A stretch of DNA of 64,000 nt from the NCBI GenBank assembly GCA_029532415.1, contig JAQOTA010000052.1, positions 620,001 to 684,000 on the forward strand, written 5' to 3'. The translations under genes were made by a program, and so were the position numbers. Below, piece by piece: positions 22,317-34,644 of the stretch (the stretch's first letter is position 1; each line of letters opens with the position of its first letter). Under the pieces are notes generated by a model that was given only the letters and a program-made list of their open reading frames with translations, was not told the origin of the DNA and did no database searches. This DNA is from Marasmius tenuissimus. Taxonomy: Eukaryota; Basidiomycota; Agaricomycetes; Agaricales; Marasmiaceae.

Positions 22317-24193
22317 CTACTGGCCGAATGTGAAACCACCCTGGGGTGCTTGTTGATCGGAATGGAACTGTGGAGGATGGATTGGTAGTGATTCGTAATA
22401 TCAGAGCATTGTTACTTACAGCAAATGCACCGGAAGAGTCGACTTGCGGAGCAGCAAGAGCAGTATCAACCTCTTCCTCGTCGGGGAAGTACTTGTCCAT
22501 GATGTTGAAGGCCTTCTTGTAGATCTCCAAGTTGTCGTGTTGTTGGAGATTGTGGATCGTGATCATTCCACCCGCCTCCTCGACGAACATGGCGTACTGG
22601 TTGACGGCACCGGGGCCGCCAGCTGCTTTGTCCAATTCTCCGACCTTCAGGATGTTATCAAGACCGTCAAGGGCGACCTGGATAATCCTGTTGTCCATCG
22701 TGGTGAGGAGATCACACAACGGCTTGATGCAACCTTGGCTGACAAGGTATCTAATTTGAGATGGTTCTTGGAGGCCGCCCGACGTCGCATTCGAGATAGC
22801 CCAGCAGGCTTCCTTCTTGGTCTTCAGATCGGCGTTTTGGAGGATGTTGATAAGTGGGGGAATGATGTTCGCGTCAATAACGGCTTGGATTTGGGGAGGT
22901 GATCCTGCCGTAATGTTGGAAATCGTCCAGCAAGCCTCCTTGCGGATACCGTCTTTTGGTGAAGAGAGGAGCGACAACAATGCGGGGAGAGCTCCGGAAG
23001 CAATGACCACTTGGGTTTGCAAATCATCACCAGTGACGATGTTACCAACTGAGCGAAGCGCCGGGGTCTGGACAGAAGTCGAGTTGTGCATGAGAAGATC
23101 GACCAAGCGGCGGCAAACCCCAGATTCGATGACAGCTTGAATCTTGTCGTTGGAACCATCGGAAAGATATGAGATAGCCCAGCAGGCATCGATGAGGATC
23201 TCGTCGTCGAGAGAATAGATCAGTTTCGTGAGAACAGTCAACGCCGGGGAGATCTAGTTATTCGCATTAATTCCGATGTCCTATGTTGGGTCACTGAGAG
23301 CTTACCAGATCCCAGTCAGGCTGAGGGGATTTTCCACGACAGAAGTTGCTCAAGGTCCAAGTTGCGTTTCTAAGCATACTGAGCTTATGATGCTCGCTCA
23401 GAAGAGCAAGCAGAGGGCGCAAAGCACCTTGCTGAAGGACATAGTCGCGGCACTGGGGACTGTCTCCCGCAATGTTACCGAGAGCCCAAACGGCCTGCTC
23501 ACGAACATCGAGTGTGGGGGATGAGAGCAAGTTGATGAATTCCGGCACAGCCTGCGCGTTGATGACGACCTGAGTGTGTTCTGCGGTTCCCGAAGCAATG
23601 TTGGTCAAAGCCCAAGCCGCTTCGAACTGGATCGAGTGGCGATTAGAGGCACAGAACTTGGGCATACAAATAGAGCCACTCACTTGAAGCATCGAGTGAC
23701 CGTGTTTTAAGAACTCCACGAACCGTGGCACCACACCGCACTCAATAACGCGTTCAATTGGAGGGTTCCTTTCCTTCGAAAGCAGCTTCCGGAACTTGGT
23801 GGTCGCGTCCAACTGACGTTCAGGATCCTCAGAGAAGACTCCAGACACCATTTCCTCCGCCTAGCATTGTGAGTAATGGTCAGACAATTAAACGTTGAAA
23901 GCGAGCGAATAGCGCACGAGAGGATCCCAGTTACCACTGATCACTTCTTCATCGGAGTCAGGGCCAGCAGAGGGAAGGAAGTTTCTTCTCTTTGAGATGT
24001 TTTCCTCTCGTTTCTGACGTCTGATCTCAACTTGCTGCTCCTCGCGACGACGTCTGAGATCGTCCTGCTTGAGAGCACCCTTTGCCTTGTACGCTGTTGA
24101 TAAAGGCGCGTCCGATGAGCAAAAAAGTGGATGACAAGTTCAAAAAAACTTACCCTCTCGACGAGCCTTCGTGGTACGTGATTCAGAATCCAT
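22317..24193 (-). CDS. SRP1: Importin subunit alpha
   Basis: Adaptor that binds classical NLS cargo and importin beta. ATG at 24193; the N-terminal importin-beta-binding domain is rich in Arg/Lys ([20 protein letters not shown]). Armadillo repeats follow, with the Trp/Asn ladder that holds the [94 protein letters not shown]. The last exon ([16 protein letters not shown]) is joined across an intron at about 22351-22419. A plus-strand frame at 22444-22902 is its shadow. A tandem GCGTGACA pair lies 100 bp upstream of the start. Confidence 0.95.
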
Positions 24194-24292
24194 TTCGATG
24201 AGGAAAAGAGGAAAGTTTGTTGAAAATGAGTGGCCTTAGGAGAGTTGCAAGCAGGAGAGCACGCCTTTCAAAAGATGTGACGAATTAATATC

Positions 24293-24308
24293 GCGTGACA
24301 GCGTGACA
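24293..24308. repeat. Tandem 8-bp repeat GCGTGACA x2 upstream of importin alpha
   Basis: Two adjacent perfect copies, 100 bp upstream of the importin alpha start codon (gene on the minus strand). The same 8-mer is tandemly repeated at 911-930. Function unknown. Confidence 0.7.
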
Positions 24309-24406
24309 GCCACGCGATTTCAAACATAGAAAAATTTCTTTGTCTGCCACTCATTCCTGATTGCCCCAATAAAGGCGAGATTTAGGTAATTTAGAGGGAC
24401 ATAGTA

Positions 24407-25607
24407 CTACAAAACTCTCTGCGGATGTCCATCGAGGTAACTCTGAATGTTCTCCACCGTATCTTCCCAAAAGGTCTGCGGGCTTATCAGATCTGGAGTT
24501 CCAGCCACATCATATCGAGTGGCGAAACAGTAGACTTACTTGGTAGTTGGTGTCACTAACATACGCGTTGTGTGGGCTCAGGGTTACATTGTCAAGCCTC
24601 CGGATAGGATGGTCCAGTGGTAGAGGCTCTTGGTCAAAGACGTCTAAACCTGCCCCAGCGATGGCGCCACTTTCTATTGCTTCGATAAGGGCGCCTTCAT
24701 TCACGATGGGTCCCCTTGAAGTGTTGATGAGTAGCGCCGTGGACTTCATCAACTTGAGGTCTCCAGCATTGAGGAGGTCCCTGGTTGCTTCTGAGAGAAC
24801 GATATGAATGGATACGATGTCGCTCTCCCTTAGTAGTTCCTCCTTCGTAGCACAGAAAGTAACATCCGCTTCAGCAGCACGTTTTGGTGTGAAATTCGGA
24901 CTCCATCCGATTATCTTTATCCCAAAGACTTTTGCTATCTGAAGGAAAATGAGAAGCCGGTCCCGTTCGAAAACCCTCCGATCATACCTTTGCGATCTGC
25001 GTTCCCAATCTCCCGACGCCGACGAGTCCAAGAGTCTTGCCTTGCAGGCCGAAGGGTACTACTGTTTGCCATTGAGGATTACCTCCTCTGACGTTATTGT
25101 GTTCTCTAACAATCTGACGGGATACCGCCATTATCAACGCCCATATGTGTTCGACGGTTGCATTCCCGCCGATCCGAGTTCCAGACACAATTACACCTCT
25201 TGCCTTCGCATGGCCGACATCGATGCCTGTAGGTGGGACAAGAAAGAGGTTAGTACTCACGAACTCCGCGAGATTTGTGATCAGATACCTCTATTCTGAA
25301 ATCCCGTGGTCGCGATGAACCTGATAGTGTTTTGAGCCCTAAATACAACTCATCATCTTAGCTAAGGACGAGATCTTCACCTTAAGTTTGGCAGCCGATC
25401 CAATAGCGAAGAGCTGAACTTGGTCCGTTCGCGCATAGCGCAGATGATTTCATAGGGCTTGAGTCGTTCTGCCAAACCGTCTTCATCGTGCAAGGTTTCG
25501 CGGAAAACGTCGATCTTCAAGCGGTTGCCAACGGGAGACCAGTCGGCAGAGGTTAGCGCTATGCCCTGATAATCATCAAGGATTGCAACGCTATGAGAAG
25601 AGGTCAT
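24407..25607 (-). CDS. D-isomer-specific 2-hydroxyacid dehydrogenase
   Basis: NAD(P)-dependent oxidoreductase of the D-lactate/phosphoglycerate dehydrogenase superfamily; substrate not determined. ATG at 25607 gives MTSSHSVAILDDYQGIAL. Blocks: ERTKFSSSLLDRLPNLR, HAKARGVIVSGT, EHIWALIMAVSRQIV, nucleotide-binding GLVGVGRLGTQIAKVFG, LLINTSRGPIVNEGALI (catalytic Arg), AGLDVFDQEPLP (catalytic Glu) and LDNVTLSPHNAYVS (catalytic His). At least four introns; the last exon adds TFWEDTVENIQSYLDG. The first Rossmann-like region and the Arg-Glu-His set are complete, so it should be active. Motif spacing resembles fungal and proteobacterial 2-hydroxyacid dehydrogenases rather than SerA with an ACT domain. 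Confidence 0.9.
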
Positions 25608-25840
25608 GGTTGTACTTGAGTCGAAGTGGTCTCCTGCGAGACGTTTGATAACGTCCATCACGTTACCACCTCGTCTGTGGGATACTTTCAAGCACGGGGA
25701 CTGAACAGTGAACCGGAAAACAAATAGCATTGATTATCTCTTGGAAAGTACACACGTAGTATATTTTTAACTGTCGTTGTCGAACGGATACTATAGAACG
25801 GAATCGTGTGAGTAAAAGATTCCTTCCATGGGAATAAGAG

Positions 25841-28800
25841 TCATACCTCGAAAGATGCCGGCGGAGATGCCTCGGGACCGTCATCCAAAGCGATATGCCG
25901 CCCAGAAGGCGTGGATCTGACTGCATCACCATTTCCGGTAGTAGGTGCGGGTGGATCCAGCTGGACTGGTTCAAACTCTAGTATATCTGCCTCCTCCTCA
26001 GGTCTCGTGTCCGTAAGTAGCACAATACCTCCTCCTCCCGCGAACTTCTCCTCTGGGTGCTTCGGGTCTTTGCTTGAAGGTGATGTGGTCGAAGTTCCAG
26101 TAAGAGCTCGGACGGGTTGGTACCTCGACTCTGATGGGAAGGAGATGTATGCCAGTTGCGCAGGAGTGACACGAGAGAAGTTCGGTATCTGCTCCGATGA
26201 TGGTTCTGTCTTTTTGGACTTGGGGGCTGAGCGGCAGGGTAAGTAGGAATGGTCAGAATCAAAAAGTTTAGACCTTTTTACCTTTAACGGGCGCCTCCTC
26301 GGTCTTCATGTCGACGTCGTCATCTACAGCGGCCATCTTCTCGTCCTGGTATGGTGAGGAGTATTAACCTTCATAACAATGCACAAGTCACGACCAACAT
26401 ACCCCGTCGGCAACATCCCCCTCGGCTGCAGCTTTCTTCTTTTCTCGTGCCTTGACTTTCGCCGTGGTGGACAAGACTGCAGTAGCAACCTTCGCGACTG
26501 TTTCTTTCTTGGGCGTCTTTGTCGAAGTGGGATAAGCAAAGAGACTCGGTTTCGCGTTCGACGTGATTTCGAATTTAGGGACCTAGGAAACCAAGTCAAC
26601 GGCGACCGGATGGGCTGTTTTCAATGCCTCACCTTGAGGTTCTCGTTGAGACCAATGATTCCTGTCGGCTCGAAAGCAAGACAAGCGCAATGTGCCAGCG
26701 GATACCAGTACCAGAACTGACAGAACATAACCATCCCCACGATGGCATTGGTGTTCCTACTTCCAGCCCTACTTTGAAGGTTGATTGTGACGTTTCGTCC
26801 ACCGGCGTCAATGACACCCTGGGCAATCGCAGCACCGAATCTCGCCATCGGGTCTTCGTGCTTGTCCGAAACAATCTTGGTATACAGTGCCCGAGTTGAA
26901 GCGAGTGAGGGGGACGAAGCCTCCGACTGCTGAAGAAGGATCATTCCCAAGGCGATGAAAGCACCCTGGCGAACGAAATCGACACTATCCTTGGTCATCG
27001 GCTCCAGAATTTCGACGGCATCCTGAGCATAGTCGATCAGCAATTTCCTTTGTGAAAATCGTCCTGAACACTGACCTGAAGACCTGTTCCGGCGCAGGCA
27101 ATGCCGAGAGCTAGCGTGGCACCACAGCGAACATGGGGGTTGTAGCTCTCACTAAGGAGTTGGACAATTCGCGGCACTTGGCTAGGATTCTTGAACAACA
27201 AGAAGGCGAGACAGGTCACCGCAGCACGCCTGACGTCGTTGGACACGTCCGACACGGCGATATGAAGCAGCCTCCTAACCGCATCGTTGTTCGAGGTCCC
27301 GGCGTAGGCCAAGGCCAAGGTGTAAACTCCTCCATATCGTAGAATGGGGTCCTATGAACAAATGAGCACAGCTATTGAAGAAATCGACAAAGTATTCCTA
27401 CTGTTTCGGCGAGCAGAGACTTGACAGTACCATCCGCCTCCTCTTGTCGGCCATAGAAAACGAAGGCAGTACCGATGGCGAGACCACGGATGATCTTCTC
27501 GTGCTGAGTCTCCTTCGCATAAGATAGCATTTCATGGACAGGCTCTGGAGCCGCTGTGCCGAGCATGACGAGACCCATAGCGTAGCCAGCGGCCTCACCA
27601 GCCACCGCAGAGTCCGCAAACAGAACGTTCTTCAAGTCCTCGAACATTTCCTGATTCTTGGAGCCCATGGCAGCGATACCCAGACCCAACGCAGCACCAT
27701 GTTGCACGATCTCTCCCTGAGCATTTCGGAGAGCTTCCCGCAGGAAACCAGAAATCTCCGTGCCGCACCCTGCATTGATCAAGCCCAATCCGTAGAGGGC
27801 ACCACCTTCTGAGTACGCTGCACCGGGGATGCTGCTTTCGCCCCCGTTCTGCGGAAGATACGGGCCCAGAATTGTCATGCCTTGCTCAAAGAAGCCCTTG
27901 TGAATCACACCGAGACCTGCGGTGGCGGAGAACTTGGACCAGTTCGTCGCCAGTCCGAGCCACTCCAGGTTTTCGCGAAGGAACGCGTCCGAAGTTGTTC
28001 CCGAGTGCATAAACGCGTTCTGTAGAGTGAGAGCTGTGTGATAAATAGATGAACGGGGTTCGAGGACATCCTACAACGTATCGTGAATAAACGTGTTTAA
28101 GCTTGAGTACGTTGAGTCTACCTTGGTGTGTTTCAGGATCAAAGGATCGACATGGTTGTTGCGTTTAAGGAATTCGAGATAGAGCTTCACCGATTCCTGA
28201 CCTGTCAGTATGCTTCTAATCTTGTCGAATATTTCTTTGGTGTTCTGTTTTCGAGCAATTAGAAACCAGATTAAAGACAAGAAGAGAGGGAACGTACTTC
28301 ATCTCCAGCGGGAAGCTCGTTTCTGATGCTCTCAAGGTAATCCCGAGCACCACCCTCCACGAGATCGAAAGCGAACTGGTACGCGAGGAGCTTCTCCTTT
28401 GGCACCAGAGAGACAAGTAGTGGTACGGTCAACGACGAGTCGCTGAGAGTGACCAGTAGTCGAATAATGGAGGGGACATGTGCGGAGGCTCCTTTCGCAG
28501 AGGGTTGAGGAAAGAGGGGGAAAAGGAAACGAAGCACGGTGTCACGATACGACAGAGAAAAGCCCGTATCGACCACTGCTTCCATAGTGTAACTGAGAAT
28601 AGAGATGTCGCGGGTTTGGTTGTATATCTGTGAGATAATATCGAGGCGGTGGGACTCTAAGGCAATTCCGATAGCCTAGGAGGAAGACATTCAGGCTCCC
28701 GGACAACAGTGGGAACGAGTAGACTCACTTGTTTGTACTCCCCTTCTGTTATACATCTCGAAAAAATGTTCTCGATTATTACCCGTAAACGGGGATCTAT

Positions 28801-29315
28801 CTTGTCAGCTTTGCCATACACCTGTTCTTGCGAACGTCGCTCGATGTAGCGGTCGATTGCCTTCGCTAACGGTTTTCACCACAATTAATGTATCATCTAG
28901 AGGTACGAAAGGGCACATACACAGAACAGTCTCAACGTACTCCTCCGATCCTTGGACGCGAGATTCGGCTTCGAACGCGCTTCCAGCACCCAAAGCAAAA
29001 GACAAGGCTTCTTCATATTCTCCAAGGTAGTAATACACCTTGCTCGCTAGAAGAGCAGCCGAGTCGCGAGCCTCTTTGGGAAGTTCCTCGTTATCATACA
29101 AAGATTCTCTGAAGCACAGATCGTCTTAGTGTAAGTCACACTGCAGAGTAATGAATGCAAGACACGCACACTAAGGCAATTTGTTCTGATATTTCCGCCC
29201 AAAATCGCGGGACCAGGGAGTTGAGTGATTTGAGTGCATGCTGTTTGAAAATAGGATCCGGCTCAGAAAGAAGAGCGAGAACGCCTGCAGCAGAGGACTG
29301 GGAGCGAACGACCAT
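25841..29315 (-). CDS. RPN2: 26S proteasome regulatory subunit Rpn2 (PSMD1)
   Basis: Largest scaffold subunit of the proteasome base. ATG at 29315 ([18 protein letters not shown]) is followed by [20 protein letters not shown]. Further blocks are [52 protein letters not shown], the PC-repeat toroid ([97 protein letters not shown]) and [18 protein letters not shown] Lys/Glu/Ala-rich region and the C-terminal [14 protein letters not shown] complete it. About a dozen exons. Divergent from COX6A with 166 bp between starts, so the two may share a promoter. Confidence 0.95.
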
Positions 29316-29481
29316 GGAGGAGGAGGAGAACTTGTAAGTATTTCGGTGACGCGTCCCTCTCGATTGCAGCGCAGGGCGTGTCCGAGCCGGTACCCTCCGT
29401 TTATAACACAGACAAACAATGTTCCGGAACGCCTCGAGCGTCGACCTCGACCCGTTCATCGTCTTTTACCCTTTAACCACC

Positions 29482-30085
29482 ATGTCATTCCTTGCTCGAA
29501 ATGCTCTTCGCGCTGGACTGCGCGCTAGAGCTCGCGGATTTGCTACCGAAGCAACCACCCAAGCCAAGAATGCGTACGTCGCTGAGATGGAAGCAGTAGA
29601 GCACCACGCCGCTCGTATGTCCCACCCGGTTTCCTCCCATTGCATGAATCTGACGATGTTTTAGAAACCACCGAACTCTGGAGGAAAATCAGGTAGAAAC
29701 CAATGTTCTGGAAAATTGTTCTATTTCTAATCTCGCGTCCTCCAGCTGGTATGTTTGCATTCCCGGCAGTGAGTACACTTCAGTGTAATACTTGAACTGC
29801 CCTGTCCTAATTACTTCTTATGTGCTCTAGTTGCTGTCTGCGGTGCCTGGGTATACAACCTTGAGAAGGAGCACATGGAGCACCTCGAGCACTTGAAGCA
29901 CGAAAACGATGGTGTGCTTCCCCAACCCCCCGAATACGACTACTTGAACATCAGGAGAAAGCCATTCCCCTGGGGCAACAACTCTCTTTTCTTCAACACT
30001 GAGGTAGACAACCTTCCCCTCACAATGGAGGCCGCTCTGACCTACCTATCTTACCCAGGTTCAACGGGACATGGCGGATGCTTAG
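29482..30085 (+). CDS. COX13: Cytochrome c oxidase subunit VIa (COX6A/Cox13)
   Basis: Nuclear-encoded subunit of complex IV in the mitochondrial inner membrane. Five exons (29482-29614, 29665-29692, 29746-29768, 29831-30003, 30059-30085) give 127 residues in frame; exons 2 and 3 are 28 and 23 nt. Presequence MSFLARNALRAGLRARARGF, then HHAAQTTELWRKISWYVCIP (start of the single membrane helix), AVCGAWVYNLEKEH, and the family signature PPEYDYLNIRRKPFPWG followed by NNSLFFN. The matrix/intermembrane C-end is short (VQRDMADA). Confidence 0.92.
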
Positions 30086-30182
30086 ATCGTTCTAGACCCT
30101 TAGGAGTTCTACAATATAATACCATTGTGTCTTCAAGACAACGATTACAAGCGTGATACAGTAGCCGGATTCTGTCGACACA

Positions 30183-30769
30183 CTACCAGCCCTTCATGAT
30201 CCCGGTGATCAAGCTTACCGCAAGCATGAATGTAGCGAGGAGACCGGATGAGTGTAACCCTCCAGCGCCATTCGTTGGGCGTGCAGCAGCGCTGGCGGTC
30301 ATCGTGACGGTCTTCCTGACTCCACTCGCGGCAGAAGTGGCGGCACTAGCAACCTCTGCTGCACTATTGGTGGCAACCGTCACCGCGCTCCCTCCCGCCG
30401 CTGTGTTGCGGAATCGTCAGTTGGCTGGCAGATGGGGGGAGGGGGGGATCCGGAACTTACAAGTCGCGACGCTGAACACGCTCCCAGCTCCCTGCGTCGC
30501 TTGACTGAAAACGGAACCAGCTTCATTTATATGGTGGTGAGCAAGGCGGGGAATGGAGACATTGGAGGAAGACGCACCAACTGAAGTCACGTCTACCACT
30601 ATGCTAGTGACCCCTCCAATCACATCCGGTACTATTACATGGAGGGATGATTGATTTGGTCGTAAACAGACGAGATCGGAAAACACGCACGCTGTCTATT
30701 GTTGAGATTGGCGCGGGCTACTGCCGCCAAGAGGAGTGAGACGAAAATGAGGATGAGAACCCTGGCCAT
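30183..30769 (-). CDS. Small secreted, predicted GPI-anchored Ser/Ala/Val-rich protein
   Basis: Three exons. The first encodes a signal peptide, MARVLILIFVSLLLAAVARA, cut before NLNNRQ. The second encodes VPDVIGGVTSIVVDVTSVG and a Ser/Val-rich stretch with SVFSQATQGAGSVFSVAT. The third encodes an Ala/Thr/Ser-rich part (NSAAEVASAATSAASG) and a C-terminal hydrophobic tail (GLLATFMLAVSLITGIM, then KGW) after small residues (NGAGGLHSS), fitting a GPI-attachment signal. Phases agree at both introns. No family recognised; likely a cell-wall or plasma-membrane surface protein, a common class in agaricomycetes. Convergent with COX6A (97 bp between stops). Confidence 0.7.
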
Positions 30770-31011
30770 TGCTATAAGCTGATTAGAATACAACTCCAGC
30801 CTTTTTATGAAGGTGCTTGCCTGACTTGCTCTCCTGATCGAGAATCTTCAAACATGTTTCTCATTGACAACCCCTGGGCGGGCTGCGCGAGACGTCGATT
30901 TGCATTTCTGATTCAAGTTGAAGCAGAGCCCGTGGAATGCCGGAGCACGTGAAGGGTTCAGACAATATCAGATTCCGCCGTTCACTCACTCGAGTACTTC
31001 CATCTGCAGCG

Positions 31012-32084
31012 ATGCCTCAAGCTATAATTTCCCCGTCAGTGCTAGCAAGTGATTTTGGCCAGTTAACGGCTGAATGTAAACGAATGATCAAGGATGGTGC
31101 AGACTGGCTTCATATGGGTGCGATCTGGCATGTTTTGTACCTGATCTGCAGAGTTAACGACCTTCCTTTATCCAGATGTCATGGACGGGTACTTTTGGGC
31201 ATAAATTCACTCATCGACCGTATTCTGACGCGTAAATTCAAGCCACTTCGTGCCCAACATTACTATGGGTACGTCCCAAAACACAACTGCTGTCGTCGTG
31301 TTCCTCACGAATCTCGGACAGGCGCGCCAATATTATCCTGTGTGCACAAAGGTGTCCCTGGAATCTTCATGGATTGCCATATGATGGTCGCACAACCCGA
31401 GAAAGTAAGTTGTACAACTCCCCAGCAAAGCGGAGATTTACCAGTACCAATGCAGTGGGTTAATGACATTGCCGATGCTGGAGGAGCTCTCTACTGTTTC
31501 CACATCGAAGCCACTTGTGTGTCCACCATTCCCCCTCTACATACCTTGACCTCCCGTTCAACGAGCTCCGCTAGCCGATCCCATCTCCCTGGTCAAAACG
31601 ATTCATGATCGCAAAATGAAAGCTGGAGTGGCCATCTCGCCAGACACCCCTTCGACAGCCATCACAGACGAGATCGGTCATGCCGCCGATATGCTCCTCG
31701 TCATGACCGTTTATCCTGGTCAGTAAACTGGACATCTTGTCATATCATGCCCGGTTCGCACCAACATTGTTTTTCTGTGTAGGCCGTGGAGGTCAAAAAT
31801 TTCTTGATCGATGTGTCCCCAAGATCGCGGAACTTCGCGCGAGGTTCCCTCAGAAGGATATCGAAGTCGACGGTGGTGTTGGTCCAAAGACCATTGATGT
31901 TTGTGCCGAGGCTGGTACGAAGGACTAGATTTAGCTCGATTCTCGATGGCACACTGACCTCCCAACAGGAAGCAACGTTATCGTGGCTGGGACAGCTATC
32001 TTTGGTGCTGAAGACCCCAAAGCAGTTATCACGACACTCAAGAATACGGTCAACACTGCTCAAGCTAAACTACAAACCTCGTAA
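31012..32084 (+). CDS. RPE1: Ribulose-phosphate 3-epimerase
   Basis: Interconverts ribulose-5-phosphate and xylulose-5-phosphate in the pentose phosphate pathway. ATG at 31012: MPQAIISPSVLASDFGQL, then ADWLHM|DVMDG|HFVPNITMG, where the metal-binding HxDxMDGxFVPN motif is split over exons of 13 nt (31176-31188) and 26 nt (31243-31268). Further blocks: APILSCVHKG, FMDCHMMVAQPEK, ALYCFHIEAT, VAISPDTPS, VYPGRGGQKF, IEVDGGVGPKTI, SNVIVAGTAIFGAED. TIM-barrel catalytic aspartates are present. At least eight introns. Convergent with the GT32-like gene (116 bp between stops). Confidence 0.93.
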
Positions 32085-32200
32085 GGTAGGGTGTAATCAG
32101 AAGCTCATTAAGGTGTAGATGTATGTTACGATAGATTACAGTCGCATGATCTAAATTGCACATGCGCGAAGCTCCTCCTAAGGTCGTGAAATATCGTTCA

Positions 32201-34421
32201 TTACCATTTGATCCACTCTCCGTACATATTAGGTCTTTCACCGCGAATATAGGACTCGAAAGTCCTTTTCAAAGCCGCCGACCAGTCGAGGTCTCGGAGG
32301 TCCACGAATTCCTCAGCCATGTTACGAGCTTTTCGCTCATTTTCCGCGAAGTGAGGTCCAAGGTCTGGCCAGTTGCGCGTAGCATCGAAGGGTATCCACC
32401 TAACGCCATGGATGAGGAGCGTGACTCGGGTGCAGAAATTACGGTGTCCTTACCAGAAATTGTGATAATGATATGCGAATGCGCCTTTGAAGAAACCATC
32501 GAAACCTAAGGCAAGCGGGCCAGCACTTTCAGACTCTGGTGTCTCGAAGAAGTGTTGGAAGCTATGATCAAGGAGGTTAGCGTAAAGAATATCAGCAACT
32601 AGACAAGCAACGGCACATACTCGGTCAGGAATGGCTGGGGTGGACGGTTCCGTTGGAAACCGTCGGTATTGAGCCATGCCGAATCGAATAGGGCATCTGG
32701 GACCGAATATAATAGCCCTGTAGACATTGCATCCTTGAGGTACCAAGTAATCGATATAGGATGAACGTCCAGCTCGTGTTTGAGAGCCGTTCGAAGTAGG
32801 AAAGTCCCCAATGCCGAGTTTTTGTTCATATGCAGAACAGCTGTGTTGTAACGCGACATACCCGACCACGAATACGCAAATGCGCCTTTCCATCCCCATA
32901 GTTCCTCCCAGTCCCTTAGAAACAGCATGTCCATGTCCAGGTATATACCACCGTAACGTTGGCAAAGGATAAACCGTACCAAGTCCGAAAGTACGACCGA
33001 CAGTTTATCGTATGAATCTGCCGATGCCGGGTCATCGTTCGTGCCCTCTGCCTTTTCATGGACCTCCTTGCCGTTAGACTCGAATACCGACGTGAGGGCC
33101 CTCCACTCGTCTTTGATTTCTGGGATGCTATCGAGTTGTTCCGCCGTGTCCCAGACCTTGAATTTGATAACGTTTTCGAATCGTGGATCGAGAAACGGAG
33201 CAACCCAAGGACTGTCCTTGATGGACTTCATCATGGCTTCAGCAGCGTCTGCACTGTGCATCTTGGAGGCAGAACCTGGATTAATCCAAAGCCACAGTTG
33301 TGGACGGCACGCTGCTTTGTCTTTTGGGTAGACATCGACGTGTAGGCCGGTGTTCTGAGTGTAGAGGAAAGACAAAATTGCCATGTATGGTTTGTCGGTG
33401 AAGGGACCCGTCCAGAACATGTGGAAAATCCGAGGGTAGTCGGGGTCGCATGGGCTTTCAAGTTGGGAATAGGTGCGGTACGGCATGGGTGAGGGTAATG
33501 AAACGGGAGGGACCTCTTTGACTGGACTTCTCGAGTCGTGTGGTGCTGAAGCGTTTCCCGATGTTTCGACCGCGTCGCTGATATCGTGCTCGTCAGTGTT
33601 GGACCTGGTATGTATCGGTTCCGCTTCGAGGTAGACGTGCTTCCAGTCATCCATGCTTACCCTCCGCAATTCACCTGGATTCAACCCCGCACCATCGCGA
33701 AGCACCTCTAAGCAGTCGCGAACATACTAGAAGAAAGAGATTCAGTTCACTGCTGACGCGACGCCAGAGCTAGACCTTGGACACACCTTGTCAGAGTAAA
33801 AATCACAATGTTGAAAAACTATATCCAGATCCATGATACTCCCAGGGATAGGACGCGGTGGGTAAGGTCCCTTGCGCTTTATGTCCAAGTATACACGTTT
33901 GGAACCGACACCATTCGTTATGGTAATAGCACCATTTGATGAGGGTTTTTCTGTCTTGCCAGAATGTTTTCTAGGAGGCAATCCAGGATTGTCTACAAGT
34001 TTTGATAGTCCGATCTCTTCCGGAACTACAAGGAGTTTAGACAATAGAAAAGGATTCAAGATACACGCCAACGCTCACTTGGTTTCCGAGATGGATAGTG
34101 TCCACTAGCAATCTCCCAGTACCATATCCTCTGTAAATCTTCCTTCTCAAACACCAACGTCTGTTTATGGCTCAAAATAGCTGGCGTTAACTTGTTCAAC
34201 GAAGCCGCGAGGTTCCCCGGTTGTGTGAGATGGGTGGTAAGGAGGATGACGAAGGCGAGGCCAAAACACACGAAGAGACTACCTCTCCTGCGAGTAAAAC
34301 GCGACAGCGTTATGTGGAATAGAGTGCGCATAGCATTGATGAACCATCTGAACACTCTGAAAAGGAAAGGCGAAGACGGTGCAGAATTACGCCAGGTGGG
34401 ATGATCCCTGTGCGAGGACAT
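32201..34421 (-). CDS. GT32-like glycosyltransferase (DXD sugar-binding), type II membrane protein
   Basis: Short basic cytosolic N-terminus, a signal anchor (LFVCFGLAFVILLTTHL, about residues 45-62), a stem region, then the catalytic domain: YPRIFHMFWTGPFTDKPYMA, LHVDVYPKD, LSDLVRFILCQRYGGIYLDM followed by DML (the DXD motif D-M-D), FAYSWSGMSRYNTAVLHMNK and a C-terminal FAYHYHNFWW block. The YGGIYLDMD signature is that of the glycosyltransferase DXD family (GT32, Och1/Sur1-like). Golgi location and mannosyl- or galactosyl-type activity are inferred; the acceptor is unknown. The last exon (IPFDATRNWPDLGPHFAENE to MYGEWIKW) is joined across an intron ending at 32401. Several introns in the stem. 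Confidence 0.8.
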
Positions 34422-34644
34422 CAAAGGACGCGTCGAGGGACCAAATTTAGGACCAATGCTGAATCTTGTGACGGTCCAGGCGAGAAGGGCTGAGCATAAT
34501 GGTATTGGCGCTCACTGCGGCAAGGACTGCGGGCTGCACGCTTCACTCCACGCAGTGTTTTGATGCAACCAGAAGAAAAAAATTCTATACGTATCGAATA
34601 CACCGTGTCACTGTATGTACAAATTTATTATTACCCGCAGCCAT

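Noticed and set aside
22444..22902. 152-codon plus-strand frame
   Set aside because: Antisense shadow of the importin alpha armadillo repeats.
24605..24640. A-box-like sequence GGTCCAGTGGTAGAGG
   Set aside because: It lies in the coding sequence of the 2-hydroxyacid dehydrogenase (LDHP region) and has no B-box at the right distance.
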